A stretch of DNA of 64,000 nt from Bacillota bacterium (GCA_021827745.1 JAKAUI010000018.1:1-64000); one strand, 5' to 3'; counted from the stretch's first letter, positions 1 to 10,935 are shown. Notes: generated from the sequence alone by a model not told the origin. Program-made: numbers and translations.

Positions 1-618
1 GGTCAGCTCATTGAGCAGGCTGTCTAGCCGCCTGGGGTCTGTGAACTCGGTGCCAATCCGTTCCAAAAACCCCTCAGGGTCGGGCATCGAGCGGGCAAAC
101 CCGATCAGGTGGGAGAGCGCCTGCCGAGTCAGGGGCTGGGTCCTTTCGTCCCAGTGCCTGGCCAAGAGCCGGCGCTGCTCGGGGTATGCTCTGGCCGCCT
201 CCTGCCAGGCGTCCTGCCACAGTTCGGTCTGGGTGACGGGGTCGACGACCGCAAGCTGGGCCACGCTGCCGATGGTGTGGCCGTATTGGCTGATCAGGCG
301 GTTGCCGAAGGCGTGGAAGGTCTCGACCCAGGCCCGGGGCAGGAGCGCCAGCTGGGTCTCGGCCATCTCCCACCGGTCGGGATCGGACAGGCCGGCGATC
401 AGGGCTTGGCCAAGACGGGCCCGCATCTCTTCTGCCGCCTTGTCGGTGAACGTGACGATCAGCACCCGGCTCAAGGAGGCGCCCTCGTCCTGCTCCAGGT
501 AGCGGACGACCCGCTCGACCAGCACGGCCGTCTTGCCGGAGCCGGCGGCTGCGGTCAGCACCAAGGCGCCATGCCCCGCCTCTCTCAGCACGTTCTCCTG
601 GCGCGCTGAGAGCTTCAT
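1..618 (-). CDS. addA: AddA-type UvrD-family helicase/nuclease, N-terminal part (runs off window)
   Basis: Reverse-strand reading from ATG at 618 gives MKLSARQENVLREAGHGALVLTAAAGSGKTAVLVERVVRYLEQ...; Walker A AAGSGKT; stop of downstream AddB-like ORF context and 4-bp ATGA overlap with 615..3494. Confidence 0.85.
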   Translation of the reverse strand, partial: MKLSARQENVLREAGHGALVLTAAAGSGKTAVLVERVVRYLEQDEGASLSRVLIVTFTDKAAEEMRARLGQALIAGLSDPDRWEMAETQLALLPRAWVETFHAFGNRLISQYGHTIGSVAQLAVVDPVTQTELWQDAWQEAARAYPEQRRLLARHWDERTQPLTRQALSHLIGFARSMPDPEGFLERIGTEFTDPRRLDSLLNELT

Positions 619-3494
619 CGGTCGACCCAGGCGATGAATTCAGAACGCGAGACCTCCGCCACCTGGCGCTGTCCTGTTCCCTCGTAGCGGCAGATCGGCT
701 GCAGCGGGCAGGAACTGCAGGCGAGAGACCGCCCGAGCCGGATCGGATCAGGGGCGCTTTGGCCGCTTCTCGCCGCCTCGGCGAGGGAAACCAGCCGCAG
801 TTCGGTCAGATCGATCAGCCGTTCCATCTGGTCTGTGCTGAGGGCTCCGCCCCGCCGGGACACCGTGCCGTCCTTTCTGACCAGTTCCTGGCCCTCATGG
901 ACACCAAGCAGCTCTGAGAGACCGGGTCGGGCGGCGTAGAGCCCGACCCGGGCGAGGGCCGATGGCGCATGGCTCTCGGTTTCTCCATTCGTCCACGGTG
1001 TGGTCAGCGAGACGTACTCCAGGGCGACCGGCCGCATCTTCTGGCGGCGGATCGAAAGACCGTAGGCCAGGAGCTGGAGGTCGACCTCGGCAAGGAGCCG
1101 GGTCCAGCGTCCCACGCGCAGCGTCTTGGCCGATGTGCTCTTGTAGTCCACCACCCTGACCTGATCGCCGAAGCGGTCCAGACGATCGATGCGGCCCCGG
1201 ATCTGAACAACGCTGCCATCGCTGAGCCCAAGAGCGATCCCCTGGCCTCGGTCGCCGCCCAGGGCGATCTCCTGGGCGCTCTCATCGGCGGCAGACGATC
1301 GCACTTCTCGCCTGATCGCCGGAGCGAGGTCCGTGATCACCTCGGTCAGCCGATCCTGCCAAAAGGAGCGCTCAGTTCCATCGGCCAGCTCCGGCAAGGC
1401 CAAATCGTCGAGCGTGCGCGACACCTCGCCCTCCCAGCTGCTCACGTCATCGGCGGCCGCCCTGGCCACCAAGGCGTGCAGGGCCGTCCCCCAGGCCCGG
1501 GCGTCCATGCCCTCGGTCGGCTCCTGAAAGCGAAGGGCGCGGACCAGATGGCGGGTGGGACACTTGGCCCGCTCCTGCAGGTCGGTGACGGAAAAGGCAG
1601 CGCCGAAAACCAGCCGGGCCAGATCGGCCGAAAGATTCTCGCTGCCGCCCTGGGCCCTCAGTCCATAGCGCAGCCCGAGATCCTCCAGCTGTCTTACCTG
1701 TGCGCTTGAGACCGCATCCAGGGCCGACCCGCCCAATCTGAGCCGGGCGCCCGCAAGCGCCAGGGTGCGGCCCAGCTGCTGGATGGAGGACACCCTGTCC
1801 GCATCTTTAAGCTGGCTCGCCTCGCGTGCGGCCACGCCACCTTGGCGAAGCCGCTCCACCCAAAGCGCCGGTGTCAGCGGCTGGCCGCTTTGGTCCCGCT
1901 TCGGATAGCTGGCCCACACCTCGCCGGTGCAGCCGGCCAGCACGCTGTCCAAGAGCGCCTCCTGGCGCCGCTCCCGTTCCTCCAGCCACGGCTGCCAGGG
2001 GCCACCCGGCGCCGTCGGGAGCTCAGTCCCGGCCACTTGGGGCAGGGTGCCCGAAATGAGCCCGCCGATCCAGAGGAGGTCAGCCGGCCGCCCGGCCGCC
2101 TGCCCGAGCGTCGTGAGCTGCACCTGGTGGCGGCCGGCTGGTCCATCCTCCAGCGCCAAGGCCGGCAGGCTCTCGACCAGCACGTCGGCCCAGCGCTGGC
2201 GCGCCACCACCTGGGTGCCTGCCGCCTGGACCAATTGCCGCAACATCGCCAGGTGGCGGTTCATCGCCGAGACCGCGTCGGGCCCCAAGTCCTCGACCTG
2301 AGCGATTAGGTTCGCGTCGGCATAGACCTGAAACAGGCGTTCCAGGTGCTGGTCGACGGTGGCTCTTTCTGGCCAGGTCAGCAGCCGCGAGATGGAGGCG
2401 GGGGGCATGCTCAGCCAGCCGCCAAGCGTCAGGCGGCGCATGAGTCGGCTTCCGGTCGGGGCCGAAAGGTCGGCCGGTCCGAGCGCGCTGTCGGTGAGCC
2501 CCTGCCAGGCGTCGACCGAGGAGGGCTCCCGCAGCCATCCGGCCGCGGCGGCAAGCCAGCGCTGGCCGGCCCAGCTCGGCCGGATGGCGCCGCGCCAGGC
2601 CGGGCGCAGGCCGGCTGATCGAAGCGCCCGGGCCATGGCCGGCAGCGCACTCGTCAGGGCCATCGCCACCACAATCCGCTCCGGATCGACCCCCTCGCCG
2701 ATCGCCCGTCGCACTCGGGCTGCGATCAGGGAGGCCTCTTCGCCGACCGTGTCGGCCGCCACCAGGAAGAGGTGGTCGGGCGGGCGATCCCTGACCTGGG
2801 CCCGCAGCGTTGCCGAAAGCTCCTCCCCCCGAGTCGGGGTGCCCGAAATGTCGGTGGTCGCCAGGTGCAGCGGCATGGAAAGCGTCTCCATGCCCGCTTC
2901 GGCTGCCGACCGGGCCATCTCTCGCTGGCGGCTTGATCCATCGGCCAAGAAGAGCAGGCGGTCCCCCTGACGGCGCCCGGTTTTGGCCAGAGCCTCCCTG
3001 CCCAATCGCTCCACATCGGGCGGCATCCGGAGCTGGGCCAGCTCTTGGGCTCCCTGCTCCAGCTCCAGCGTGACAGCGCGCCACGGCTCGTCCAGGGCCT
3101 GGAGCCACGCTGTCACTGGCGCGCCCAAACTGGCCAGATGGGCGTTCCAGACCAGATCGGCGGCTGCCTGCACCGAGATCGCGGCGTCTTTGGCCAAGGC
3201 CAGGCTGATCGCCCGCCAACTCGTGCGGTCGAGGGCCACCGGCACCGCAAGCTTCGCCGCGCTCAGCCACTCCTGGCTCAGTCGGAGAGCCGAGCGCAGT
3301 CGCAGGCTGGTGGCAGCGCTCACGCCGGCGTGTTGCAACAGCCAGCGTTCCAGGGGCGCCGTCGGGACGGCCTGCGGATCGACCCACAGCACTGGCCCCT
3401 CGGCCGGATGGCGGCCGAGGTCGGCTAGCCACTGCGAAAGGTGCTGATAGGCCGCCAGACGGTCCTCGCCAGTCGGTGCCGCTTCGCCCTGCAC
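615..3494 (-). CDS. addB: AddB-like ATP-dependent nuclease subunit (PD-(D/E)XK nuclease)
   Basis: 959 aa; C-terminal VVDYKST nuclease motif and CPTR...CSSCPLQPIC Fe-S type cysteines; overlaps addA. Confidence 0.8.
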   Translation of the reverse strand: MQGEAAPTGEDRLAAYQHLSQWLADLGRHPAEGPVLWVDPQAVPTAPLERWLLQHAGVSAATSLRLRSALRLSQEWLSAAKLAVPVALDRTSWRAISLALAKDAAISVQAAADLVWNAHLASLGAPVTAWLQALDEPWRAVTLELEQGAQELAQLRMPPDVERLGREALAKTGRRQGDRLLFLADGSSRQREMARSAAEAGMETLSMPLHLATTDISGTPTRGEELSATLRAQVRDRPPDHLFLVAADTVGEEASLIAARVRRAIGEGVDPERIVVAMALTSALPAMARALRSAGLRPAWRGAIRPSWAGQRWLAAAAGWLREPSSVDAWQGLTDSALGPADLSAPTGSRLMRRLTLGGWLSMPPASISRLLTWPERATVDQHLERLFQVYADANLIAQVEDLGPDAVSAMNRHLAMLRQLVQAAGTQVVARQRWADVLVESLPALALEDGPAGRHQVQLTTLGQAAGRPADLLWIGGLISGTLPQVAGTELPTAPGGPWQPWLEERERRQEALLDSVLAGCTGEVWASYPKRDQSGQPLTPALWVERLRQGGVAAREASQLKDADRVSSIQQLGRTLALAGARLRLGGSALDAVSSAQVRQLEDLGLRYGLRAQGGSENLSADLARLVFGAAFSVTDLQERAKCPTRHLVRALRFQEPTEGMDARAWGTALHALVARAAADDVSSWEGEVSRTLDDLALPELADGTERSFWQDRLTEVITDLAPAIRREVRSSAADESAQEIALGGDRGQGIALGLSDGSVVQIRGRIDRLDRFGDQVRVVDYKSTSAKTLRVGRWTRLLAEVDLQLLAYGLSIRRQKMRPVALEYVSLTTPWTNGETESHAPSALARVGLYAARPGLSELLGVHEGQELVRKDGTVSRRGGALSTDQMERLIDLTELRLVSLAEAARSGQSAPDPIRLGRSLACSSCPLQPICRYEGTGQRQVAEVSRSEFIAWVDR

Positions 3495-3506
3495 CGTCTC
3501 CGCTCC

Positions 3507-4925
3507 CTATTCGGTCTTGCCCAACAGGTCGATCACGACTGCCTGAAACACCTTCTCGTAGGTGGCCTCGTCGACGTAGTCGGGCACGGCCACCTGGCGG
3601 ATGGTGCGGCCACTGGCCAGCACCTTCTTCGCCAGCTCGGCAGCCTTCAGGTAGCCGATCTGCGGTGTGAGTGCCGTGGCCAGGGCGTTTGAGGTCTCGA
3701 AGTAGTGATGGCAGACCTCGCGGTTGGCCTCGATGCCGGCTAGGCAGCGCTCGGTCACGGCCGTAAGGCCGCTTGAGAGGATGCGCATCGAAAACAGCAT
3801 GGCATAGGCCACGAGCGGCATCATCACGTTCAGCTCGAGCTGGCCGGCCTCGACCGCGAAGCTGACCGCCGTCTCCTGGCCGATCACCTCGAAGCAGACC
3901 ATGTTCATCATCTCGAGCATCGACGGGTTGATCTTGCCGGGCATGATCGACGATCCCGGCTGGACGGCGGGCAGCGTGATCTCGTGCAGTCCGGTGGTCG
4001 GGCCGGACGAAAGAAGCCGCAGGTCGGAGCACACCTTCGACACCTCGATGGCGAGGCTCTTCAGGCCGGCCATGTAGCGGCCGAAGTCGAGCAGGCTCTG
4101 AGTGATCTGAAAGGCGTTGTCCGCTGGCTGAAGCGGCAGCTCGGTGAGCTCGGCCAGCGCCTTCACCACCGCCTCGCGGTAGCCAGGCGGCGTGTTCAGG
4201 CCGCTGCCGATGGCGGTGCCGCCAAGGTTCAGTTCCAGGAGACTGGAGCGGGCCTCCTGCAGCTGGCCAAGCGCCCGCTTCAAGGTCGCCGCCCAGCCGC
4301 CGAACTCTTGTCCCAGCGTCATCGGCACGGCGTCCTGCAGGTGGGTGCGCCCGGACTTCAGGATGTCTGAAAAGGCCTGGGCCCGATCCTCGAGGGCGGC
4401 CACGGCCCCCTTCACCGCCGCCTCGAGCGTGGGGTGCAGGTCGAGGCAGGCCAGGCGGATGGCGGTCGGGAAGGCGTCATTGGTGGACTGCGACATGTTC
4501 ACATGGTCGTTCGGAGACAGCGTGTCGTACTCTCCGCGCTGATGGCCGAGCAGCTCCAGGGCGCGGTTGGCCAGCACCTCGTTGGCGTTCATGTTGTGCG
4601 ACGTTCCGGCACCGGCCTGGAACACGTCGACCACGAACTGATCGCGATGGCGCCCGGCCAGCACCTCGTCGGCCGCCTTGACGATGGCCTGGCCCTTGTC
4701 CTTGGCCAGGACGCCGAGCTTCATGTGGGTGAGGGCGGCCGCCTTCTTGATCCGGACCATGGCATCGACCAGCAGGGGGTCGGGACCGAGCTGGCTGATC
4801 GGGAAGTTGGCCTTGGCCCGAGCCGTCTGGATGCCGTACAGGGCCTCGTCCGGAAGTTCCATCACGCCCAGGGAGTCTCGTTCTTGGCGCACCTTTGTCC
4901 TCCTCCAAAGAGCATCAGGGCCCAC
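3507..4925 (-). CDS. aspA: Aspartate ammonia-lyase (fumarase/aspartase superfamily)
   Basis: GSSIMPGKINPSMLEMMNMVCFEVIGQ signature; MELPDEALYGIQTARAKANFPIS N-terminus. Confidence 0.9.
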   Translation of the reverse strand: MGPDALWRRTKVRQERDSLGVMELPDEALYGIQTARAKANFPISQLGPDPLLVDAMVRIKKAAALTHMKLGVLAKDKGQAIVKAADEVLAGRHRDQFVVDVFQAGAGTSHNMNANEVLANRALELLGHQRGEYDTLSPNDHVNMSQSTNDAFPTAIRLACLDLHPTLEAAVKGAVAALEDRAQAFSDILKSGRTHLQDAVPMTLGQEFGGWAATLKRALGQLQEARSSLLELNLGGTAIGSGLNTPPGYREAVVKALAELTELPLQPADNAFQITQSLLDFGRYMAGLKSLAIEVSKVCSDLRLLSSGPTTGLHEITLPAVQPGSSIMPGKINPSMLEMMNMVCFEVIGQETAVSFAVEAGQLELNVMMPLVAYAMLFSMRILSSGLTAVTERCLAGIEANREVCHHYFETSNALATALTPQIGYLKAAELAKKVLASGRTIRQVAVPDYVDEATYEKVFQAVVIDLLGKTE

Positions 4926-4968
4926 AAGTGCCCACCCTGCCCAGTATAGTCGAGTGCCGCGCCCGCCC

Positions 4969-6099
4969 TCAGCGGGCGACGATCAAGATGTCGGCCCGGG
5001 CCGTCTCCTTCAGGATCTTCCAGATCACCGATCCGTGGCGGACCTCCTGCCAGCGGCTCTGGGCGGATTCACCGAGCACGATCTGGGTGGCCTTCACCTG
5101 GTTGGCGATCTCCACCAGGCGGCTTGCCACCCGGGCGTCCTGGGCCTGCACCACAGTCGCTCCCAGCTCGTGGGCCAGCTTCAGGTTGAGGTCGAGCGCC
5201 GTCGCCCGCTCCAGGTCCATCGGGTGGACTGGATCGGTGACGGTGGCCACATAGAAGTCGCCCTTCAGCCGCTGCGCCATCCGGTAGCCGCGGCGGATCA
5301 GGATCTGGCCGCTAGGGCTGGGGGTGATGCAGACCAGCACGCACTCCTTGGTCCGCCATGGTCCCTGGATGTTCTTCGCCCGCATGTAGGCGTCCAGATC
5401 TTCTTCGGCCGTGTCGGCCACCGTCCGCAGCACCAGCTCGCGCAGCGCCGTCAGGTTGCCGACCCGAAAGAAGTTCTGCAGCGCCTGCTTGGCTTGTTCT
5501 TCGGAGTAGATCTTGCCCTGCTTCAGCCGGTTGATCAGCGCCTCCGGCGCCAGGTCGATCAGCCTGATCTCCTGGGCCTCCTGCACCACCGAGTCGGGCA
5601 CCGTCTCCCGGACCCGAACGCCCGTGATCTCGAACACGACGTCGTTCAGGCTCTCCAGGTGCTGGATGTTCAGTGTGGAGTGGACGTTGATGCCCGCCTC
5701 CAAGATTTCCTGCACATCCTCGTAGCGCTTGTGATGGCGGCCGCCCGGTGCGTTGGTGTGGGCCAGTTCGTCGACCAGCACCACGTCCGGCTGGCGGCGA
5801 ATGATGGCAGAGACGTCCAGTTCGGGCAGCGTCATCCCGTGGTAGGGGACCTGCAGGGTGGGGATCATCTCCAGCCCCTGGAGCAGGGCTTCTGTCTCCG
5901 GACGGTCGTGCGGCTCGATGATGCCGGCCACCACGTCGACCTCGCTCTGGCGGAGGCTTTCCGCCTCAGACAGCATGGCGTAGGTCTTGCCCACGCCGGC
6001 GGCCGCGCCCAAAAAGATCTTGTGCCGCGCCCGGCGCAGCCGCTCGATCTCGCGCAGCACCTCTTCGGAGGTTCGCCTCCGGTATTGGGTCAGGCCCAT
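4969..6099 (-). CDS. kdpD: KdpD N-terminal/USP-domain protein lacking transmembrane and histidine kinase domains
   Basis: 376 aa; KIFLGAAAGVGKTYAMLSEA, GIIEPHDRPETEALLQGLE, LVDELAHTNAPGGRHHKRYEDVQEIL typical of KdpD N-term; ORF ends right after the USP domain (ADILIVAR). Confidence 0.88.
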   Translation of the reverse strand: MGLTQYRRRTSEEVLREIERLRRARHKIFLGAAAGVGKTYAMLSEAESLRQSEVDVVAGIIEPHDRPETEALLQGLEMIPTLQVPYHGMTLPELDVSAIIRRQPDVVLVDELAHTNAPGGRHHKRYEDVQEILEAGINVHSTLNIQHLESLNDVVFEITGVRVRETVPDSVVQEAQEIRLIDLAPEALINRLKQGKIYSEEQAKQALQNFFRVGNLTALRELVLRTVADTAEEDLDAYMRAKNIQGPWRTKECVLVCITPSPSGQILIRRGYRMAQRLKGDFYVATVTDPVHPMDLERATALDLNLKLAHELGATVVQAQDARVASRLVEIANQVKATQIVLGESAQSRWQEVRHGSVIWKILKETARADILIVAR

Positions 6100-6174
6100 C
6101 TCACAGCCGCCGTGGCTCTGGCGTCACGGGCGGGTTCCTCCCCTCTTCCTAGGGCCTAGGGCAGAACCCGGGCC

Positions 6175-6261
6175 TCAGATCCGCTCTGGGTAGAGCAGTA
6201 CATAGAACAAGTAGACCACGCCCGCAATGCCAAGCACAGTGCCGATCAGATCGAGGCTCAT
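6175..6261 (-). CDS. kdpF: KdpF-like small membrane subunit (28 aa)
   Basis: Hand translation: MSLDLIGTVLGIAGVVYLFYVLLYPERI*; single TM helix with LxxPERI end typical of KdpF; not in supplied ORF list. Confidence 0.75.
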   Translation of the reverse strand: MSLDLIGTVLGIAGVVYLFYVLLYPERI

Positions 6262-6286
6262 CGGAGCACCTTCTTCCCCAGGTCCA

Positions 6287-6370
6287 CTAAAGCCGGTCGC
6301 AGGCTCGGATGTAAAGGGCGCATGCGGCGACGAAGACGACCACGGCCAAGACACCCAGCAGATCGATCAT
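6287..6370 (-). CDS. 27-aa single-TM micro-ORF in kdp operon
   Basis: Hand translation: [30 protein letters not shown] overlaps kdpC TGA by ATGA. Confidence 0.65.
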   Translation of the reverse strand: MIDLLGVLAVVVFVAACALYIRACDRL

Positions 6371-6981
6371 CCCTGGCCGCCTTTCGCCTGAACCAAGGCC
6401 TGAAGCTTTAGGTTCAGTTCCAACACATTGACGTAGGGAGACCCGAACAGCCCGAGGAAGCGGCCGCGCTCCTGGCTCTTGACCAAGGCCAGGACTGTGG
6501 CCTGACTGAGCTGGTTCTGGGCGGCCACCCGCGGCACCTGGATCAGCGCCGCCTGGATCGAGATGTCAGGATCGACGCCGCTGTCCGACGTCTCCACCAG
6601 GTCGGCCGGAACCTGGGCTGCCGTTAGGCCGGGGTTTTCGGCCAACACACCCTCTAGGGCGGCCTTCACGTCTGCGATCAACGCCGGGTTGGTCGGTCCC
6701 AGGTTGCTCGCCGACGAGGCGTCGGCACTGTAGCCGGTGGCGGACGGACGGCCCTGGAAGTAGCGCGGCGAGGTGAAGGACTGGCCGATCAGCGCCGATC
6801 CGACCACCTGGCCGCCTCTGACGATCAGACTGCCGTTGGCCTGAGCCGGAAACAGGAGCTGACCCAGTCCGGTGATGACCAAGGGGTAGATCAGCCCGGC
6901 GATCACCGTGAACACGATGCCCAGCCTCAGCGCCGTGCCGAGGTGGTGGATGACGGCCCGATCTTTCTTCATCTCGCTCAT
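6367..6981 (-). CDS. kdpC: K+-transporting ATPase subunit C
   Basis: [32 protein letters not shown] motif; follows kdpB with ATGA overlap. Confidence 0.95.
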   Translation of the reverse strand: MSEMKKDRAVIHHLGTALRLGIVFTVIAGLIYPLVITGLGQLLFPAQANGSLIVRGGQVVGSALIGQSFTSPRYFQGRPSATGYSADASSASNLGPTNPALIADVKAALEGVLAENPGLTAAQVPADLVETSDSGVDPDISIQAALIQVPRVAAQNQLSQATVLALVKSQERGRFLGLFGSPYVNVLELNLKLQALVQAKGGQG

Positions 6982-9035
6982 CTTAGCGCCACCAGTCCCA
7001 GAGCCGTGATCAGCATATCGAGCAGCTTGATGCCGATGAAGGGCAGGACCAGGCCGCCGAGACCGTAGATGAACAGGTTGTTTCTGAGCGTGATGGCCGC
7101 ACTCTGCGGCCGATAGCGCACGCCGCGCAGCGCCAGCGGGATCAGCATCGGGATGATCACGGCATTGAAGATCACCGCAGCCAGCACGGCCGACTCTGGA
7201 GACGTCAGGTGCATGATGTTCAGCGCCTCCAGACCGGGGAAGATCGGCACGAACATGGCCGGCAGAATGGCGAAGTACTTGGCCACGTCGTTGGCGATGG
7301 AGAAGGTGGTGAGGGCGCCGCGGGTGATCAGGATCTGCTTGCCGATCTCGACGATGTCGATCAGCTTGATCGGGTTGGAGTCAAGGTCCACCATGTTCGC
7401 CGCCTCGCGGGCCGAAGAGGTGCCGGAGTTCATGGCCACCGCCACGTCTGCGGCAGCCAGGGCGGGAGCGTCGTTGGTCCCGTCTCCGACCATCGCCACC
7501 AGATAGCCGGCCGCCTTCTGCTGCTCGATGTACTCCAGCTTTCGCTCCGGCGTCGCCTGAGCCAGGCACTCGTCGATGCCGACCTCGTCGGCGATGGTGC
7601 GGGCCGTGATCGGATTGTCGCCGGTGATCATCACGGTGCGGATGCCGCTCTTGCGGATGGCGGCGATGCGGTCTCTGATCCCGACCTTGACGATGTCCTT
7701 GAGATGGATGACGCCGATCACCCGCCCACCGTCGGCCACCGCCAGAGGTGTGCCTCCCTGGTGGGCGATGCCGTCGACGATCTCGCCAAACCTTCCCTCC
7801 AGCTCGGCCGGCACGCCGCCCACATAGGAGAGCACGGCGTCTGGGGCGCCCTTTCGCACCTGTCGGCTGCCGAGGTCGACCCCGCTCATCCGGGTCTGGG
7901 CGGTGAAGGAGTGATAGACCGGCGGCTCGCTCTCGTCCTCCGGCTCGGTGAGGCCGAACTGCTCTTTGGCCAGCGCCACGATCGACCGACCCTCCGGGGT
8001 GTCGTCCGCCAGAGAGGCGATCATGGCCGAGCGCGCCAGGTCCTTGACCTCGACCGAAGGCAGCGGCACAAACTCGGTGGCCATCCGGTTGCCGTAGGTG
8101 AGGGTGCCGGTCTTGTCGAGCATGATCACGTTCACGTCTCCGGCCGCCTCGATCGCCCGGCCGCTCATGGCCAAGACGTTGTGGCGCAGGAGCCGGTCCA
8201 TCCCTGAGATGCCGATGGCCGACAGCAGTCCACCGATGGTGGTCGGGGCGAGACAGACCAGAAGCGCCACCAGAATCACGAGCTGCAGGTGCAACCCGGA
8301 GTACTGGGCAAAGGCCTCGGTGGTCATCACCACCACCACGAAGATCAGGGTCAGTCCGGCGAGCAGGATGGCGAGGGCGATCTCGTTCGGCGTCTTCTGG
8401 CGGACCGCGCCCTCGATCAGGCTGATCATGCGGTCCAAGAAGGTTTCGCCAGGGTTGGCGGTGACCTCGATCCACACCTCGTCAGACAAGATGCGCGTCC
8501 CGCCGGTGACGGCGCTCTTGTCTCCGCCGGCCTCGCGGATGACCGGTGCCGACTCGCCGGTGATCGCCGACTCGTCGATGGCGGCGGTGCCCTTGATCAC
8601 GGTGCCGTCCGACGGGATCAGGTCGCCGGCGCTGCAGCGCACGACATCGCCCCGCCTGAGTTCGGTGGCGGCCACTTCCTCCCAGGTCGACCCGACCTGG
8701 CGCTTGGCCGTGGCGCTGATCTTGGTGCCGCGCAATGCCGCCGCCTGGGCGTGGCCGCGGCCTTCGGCCAGGGCCTCTGCGAAGTTGGCGAACAATACGG
8801 TCAGCCACAGCCAGATGGCGATCTGCAGCGTGAAGCTTGCGACCGTGGGCTGCCCCAGGACATAGAGACGGATCGCCACCGCCGTCGAGAGCGCAGAGCC
8901 TACTTCCACGACGAACATGACCGGATTCTTGACCATCCAGAGCGGCGAGAGCTTGCGAAAGGAGTCGCCGATCGCCTTCACGATCAGCTCCCGGCCGAAG
9001 ACGCCCGCCCGCTTGCGGCTGACCTGGGCGCTCAC
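6978..9035 (-). CDS. kdpB: K+-transporting P-type ATPase subunit B
   Basis: DKTGTLT phosphorylation motif, [25 protein letters not shown]. Confidence 0.97.
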   Translation of the reverse strand: MSAQVSRKRAGVFGRELIVKAIGDSFRKLSPLWMVKNPVMFVVEVGSALSTAVAIRLYVLGQPTVASFTLQIAIWLWLTVLFANFAEALAEGRGHAQAAALRGTKISATAKRQVGSTWEEVAATELRRGDVVRCSAGDLIPSDGTVIKGTAAIDESAITGESAPVIREAGGDKSAVTGGTRILSDEVWIEVTANPGETFLDRMISLIEGAVRQKTPNEIALAILLAGLTLIFVVVVMTTEAFAQYSGLHLQLVILVALLVCLAPTTIGGLLSAIGISGMDRLLRHNVLAMSGRAIEAAGDVNVIMLDKTGTLTYGNRMATEFVPLPSVEVKDLARSAMIASLADDTPEGRSIVALAKEQFGLTEPEDESEPPVYHSFTAQTRMSGVDLGSRQVRKGAPDAVLSYVGGVPAELEGRFGEIVDGIAHQGGTPLAVADGGRVIGVIHLKDIVKVGIRDRIAAIRKSGIRTVMITGDNPITARTIADEVGIDECLAQATPERKLEYIEQQKAAGYLVAMVGDGTNDAPALAAADVAVAMNSGTSSAREAANMVDLDSNPIKLIDIVEIGKQILITRGALTTFSIANDVAKYFAILPAMFVPIFPGLEALNIMHLTSPESAVLAAVIFNAVIIPMLIPLALRGVRYRPQSAAITLRNNLFIYGLGGLVLPFIGIKLLDMLITALGLVALR

Positions 9036-10750
9036 TTGGGAACACCTCCAAAGAGATGTCCGCCGGACATGGCGAACTGCTCGGCCAGCGGCCCGAGCGC
9101 CAGGGCCGGGAAGAAGACCAGGGCACCGACGATCACCACGGTGCTGATCAGGAGCAGCCCGAACAGCCAGCTGTTCGTGGGGAAGGTGCCGATGCTGGGC
9201 GGCACGCTCTGCTTCTTGACCAAAGATCCGGCGATGGCCAGGGCCGGGATGTACATCGGAAAGCGGCCGATCAGCATGGCGAACCCGACCGTCCAGGTGT
9301 AAAAGGGTGCGGCAGCATTGAGCCCGCCCATCGCCGAGCCGTTGTTGCCCACGCCTGAGCTGAAGGCGTAGAGGACCTCGGACAGTCCCTGGGGCCCGGG
9401 GTTGAAGATGCCGCTGAGCCCGCCGTTGGTGCTCACCGCCCAGGCCGCCAGGCCCAGGATCACAAAGGTGGGCACGATCATGGCCAAGGTCGCCATCTTC
9501 ACCTCATAGGCCTGGATCTTCTTGCCGAGATACTCCGGCGTGCGGCCGACCATCAGCCCGGCCAGGAACACGGCCAGGATGGCAAAGGCCAGCATGCCGA
9601 GCAGCCCGACGCCCCAGGCGCCGATGATCACCTCTCCGGTCATCATGTTGAAGAGCAGGATCAGGCTGCCGATCGGTGTGAAGCTGTCGTTGGCCGCCGC
9701 GGTCGAGCCCCAGGAGACAGCCGTGGTGCTGGTCTCGAACAGAGACGAGCCGGCAACGCCAAAGCGCGTCTCCTTTCCGGTCATGTTCGGCACCGCATGC
9801 TGCAGGACGTGGCTGACCAGCGGGTTGCCCGCCGCCTCCGCCCAGTACGTGGCGAACACGCCGAAGGCGAACAGGACCATCATCGCCGCGAAGATGGTCC
9901 ACCCCTGTCGGGTGTCTCCCGCCTTCTTGCCAAAGTAGTAGGTGAGGCCGACCGGGACCAAAAAGCCGAGGATCAGCTGGAACATCAGGGAGGCGCTGTT
10001 CGGGGTCTCGAACGGATAGCCGGCATTGGTGTTGAAATACCCTCCGCCGTTGTCTCCGAACTGCATGATCGAGGTCATGGAGGCCACCGGGCCCTGCGGC
10101 AGCACCTGCTTGGCGCCTTGCAGGGTGTGGGCGACCGTGTAGGGAGCGAAGTTTTGCGGCGTGCCGAGCGCAATCAGGACCAGGGCGGCCACGGCCGCCA
10201 CCGGCAGGGCAATCCATAAAAACGCCCGGGTCAGGTCCACCCAGAAGTTGCCCAGCGTGCTGGCGTTCTTGCGGGTGAGGCCGCGGATGAAGGCCAGCAC
10301 CATGGCGAGACCGGTGATCGGAGACAAGAACTGCTGCACGGTCAGCCACATCTGCGAGAGATAGCTGAGCGTGGACTCACCGCCATAGGCCTGCCAGTTG
10401 GTGTTGGTCACGAAGCTGACCGCCGTGTTCCAGGCCACGTGTGCGCCCACACCCGAGAAGTGCTGCGGGTTGAGCGGCAGGGCCCCCTGCAGGCGGAGCA
10501 CCGGATAGAGCAGCACAAATCCGACCAGGTTGAAGGCGAGCATGGCGAACAGGTACTCGGTCCAGCGCATCTCGCGCTTTGGATCGACGCCGCCCAGCTT
10601 GTAGATGGCGCGCTCACACGGCACCAGGATGGGGTCCAGCCAGGTGCGGCCGCCGTCGAAGACGTTGTAGAGGTAGAGGCCAACCGGCTTGACTGCGAGC
10701 GTGACCAGTCCGAAAAAGACGATGATTCCGAGGCTACCGATGAGCGTCAT
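9032..10750 (-). CDS. kdpA: K+-transporting ATPase subunit A
   Basis: [35 protein letters not shown] signatures. Confidence 0.97.
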   Translation of the reverse strand: MTLIGSLGIIVFFGLVTLAVKPVGLYLYNVFDGGRTWLDPILVPCERAIYKLGGVDPKREMRWTEYLFAMLAFNLVGFVLLYPVLRLQGALPLNPQHFSGVGAHVAWNTAVSFVTNTNWQAYGGESTLSYLSQMWLTVQQFLSPITGLAMVLAFIRGLTRKNASTLGNFWVDLTRAFLWIALPVAAVAALVLIALGTPQNFAPYTVAHTLQGAKQVLPQGPVASMTSIMQFGDNGGGYFNTNAGYPFETPNSASLMFQLILGFLVPVGLTYYFGKKAGDTRQGWTIFAAMMVLFAFGVFATYWAEAAGNPLVSHVLQHAVPNMTGKETRFGVAGSSLFETSTTAVSWGSTAAANDSFTPIGSLILLFNMMTGEVIIGAWGVGLLGMLAFAILAVFLAGLMVGRTPEYLGKKIQAYEVKMATLAMIVPTFVILGLAAWAVSTNGGLSGIFNPGPQGLSEVLYAFSSGVGNNGSAMGGLNAAAPFYTWTVGFAMLIGRFPMYIPALAIAGSLVKKQSVPPSIGTFPTNSWLFGLLLISTVVIVGALVFFPALALGPLAEQFAMSGGHLFGGVPK

Positions 10751-10799
10751 CGCCGCGTGCCCTTGGAGAGGGTCAGGCGCGGCGCGCCAACAACGACTG

Positions 10800-10935
10800 A
10801 CACAGCGACAACCCCCTTGGGCTTACGAGGTGAGCTGACGGGCTCGGTTGGAGGTACTCCCGGCCACCCAAACGGTGACTTAGCCCCGATTCATGGTTCC
10901 CCCGTCCGCCGGATGGCGGCTCAGCCCTAACAAAC
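10800..10935 (-). promoter_or_regulatory. c-di-AMP riboswitch (ydaO/yuaA-type) upstream of kdpA
   Basis: Minus-strand CCGCCATCCGGCGGACGGGGGAACC...CCAACCGAGCCCGTCAGCTCACCTCGTAAGCC matches the conserved ydaO core (CCGAAYCCGUCAGCUAACCUCGUAGGC); boundaries approximate. Confidence 0.85.

Noticed and set aside
2080-4032. 650-aa ORF on the minus strand overlapping addB and aspA
   Set aside because: Alternative frame of GC-rich coding DNA; low-complexity R/G/P/A protein with no recognisable domain, while addB and aspA frames are clear.
4678-6159. 493-aa plus-strand ORF opposite aspA/kdpD
   Set aside because: Antisense shadow ORF of high-GC genes; composition rich in H/Q/D/L typical of antisense frames.
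7209-8207. Plus-strand 332-aa ORF opposite kdpB
   Set aside because: Antisense of a clear P-type ATPase gene.
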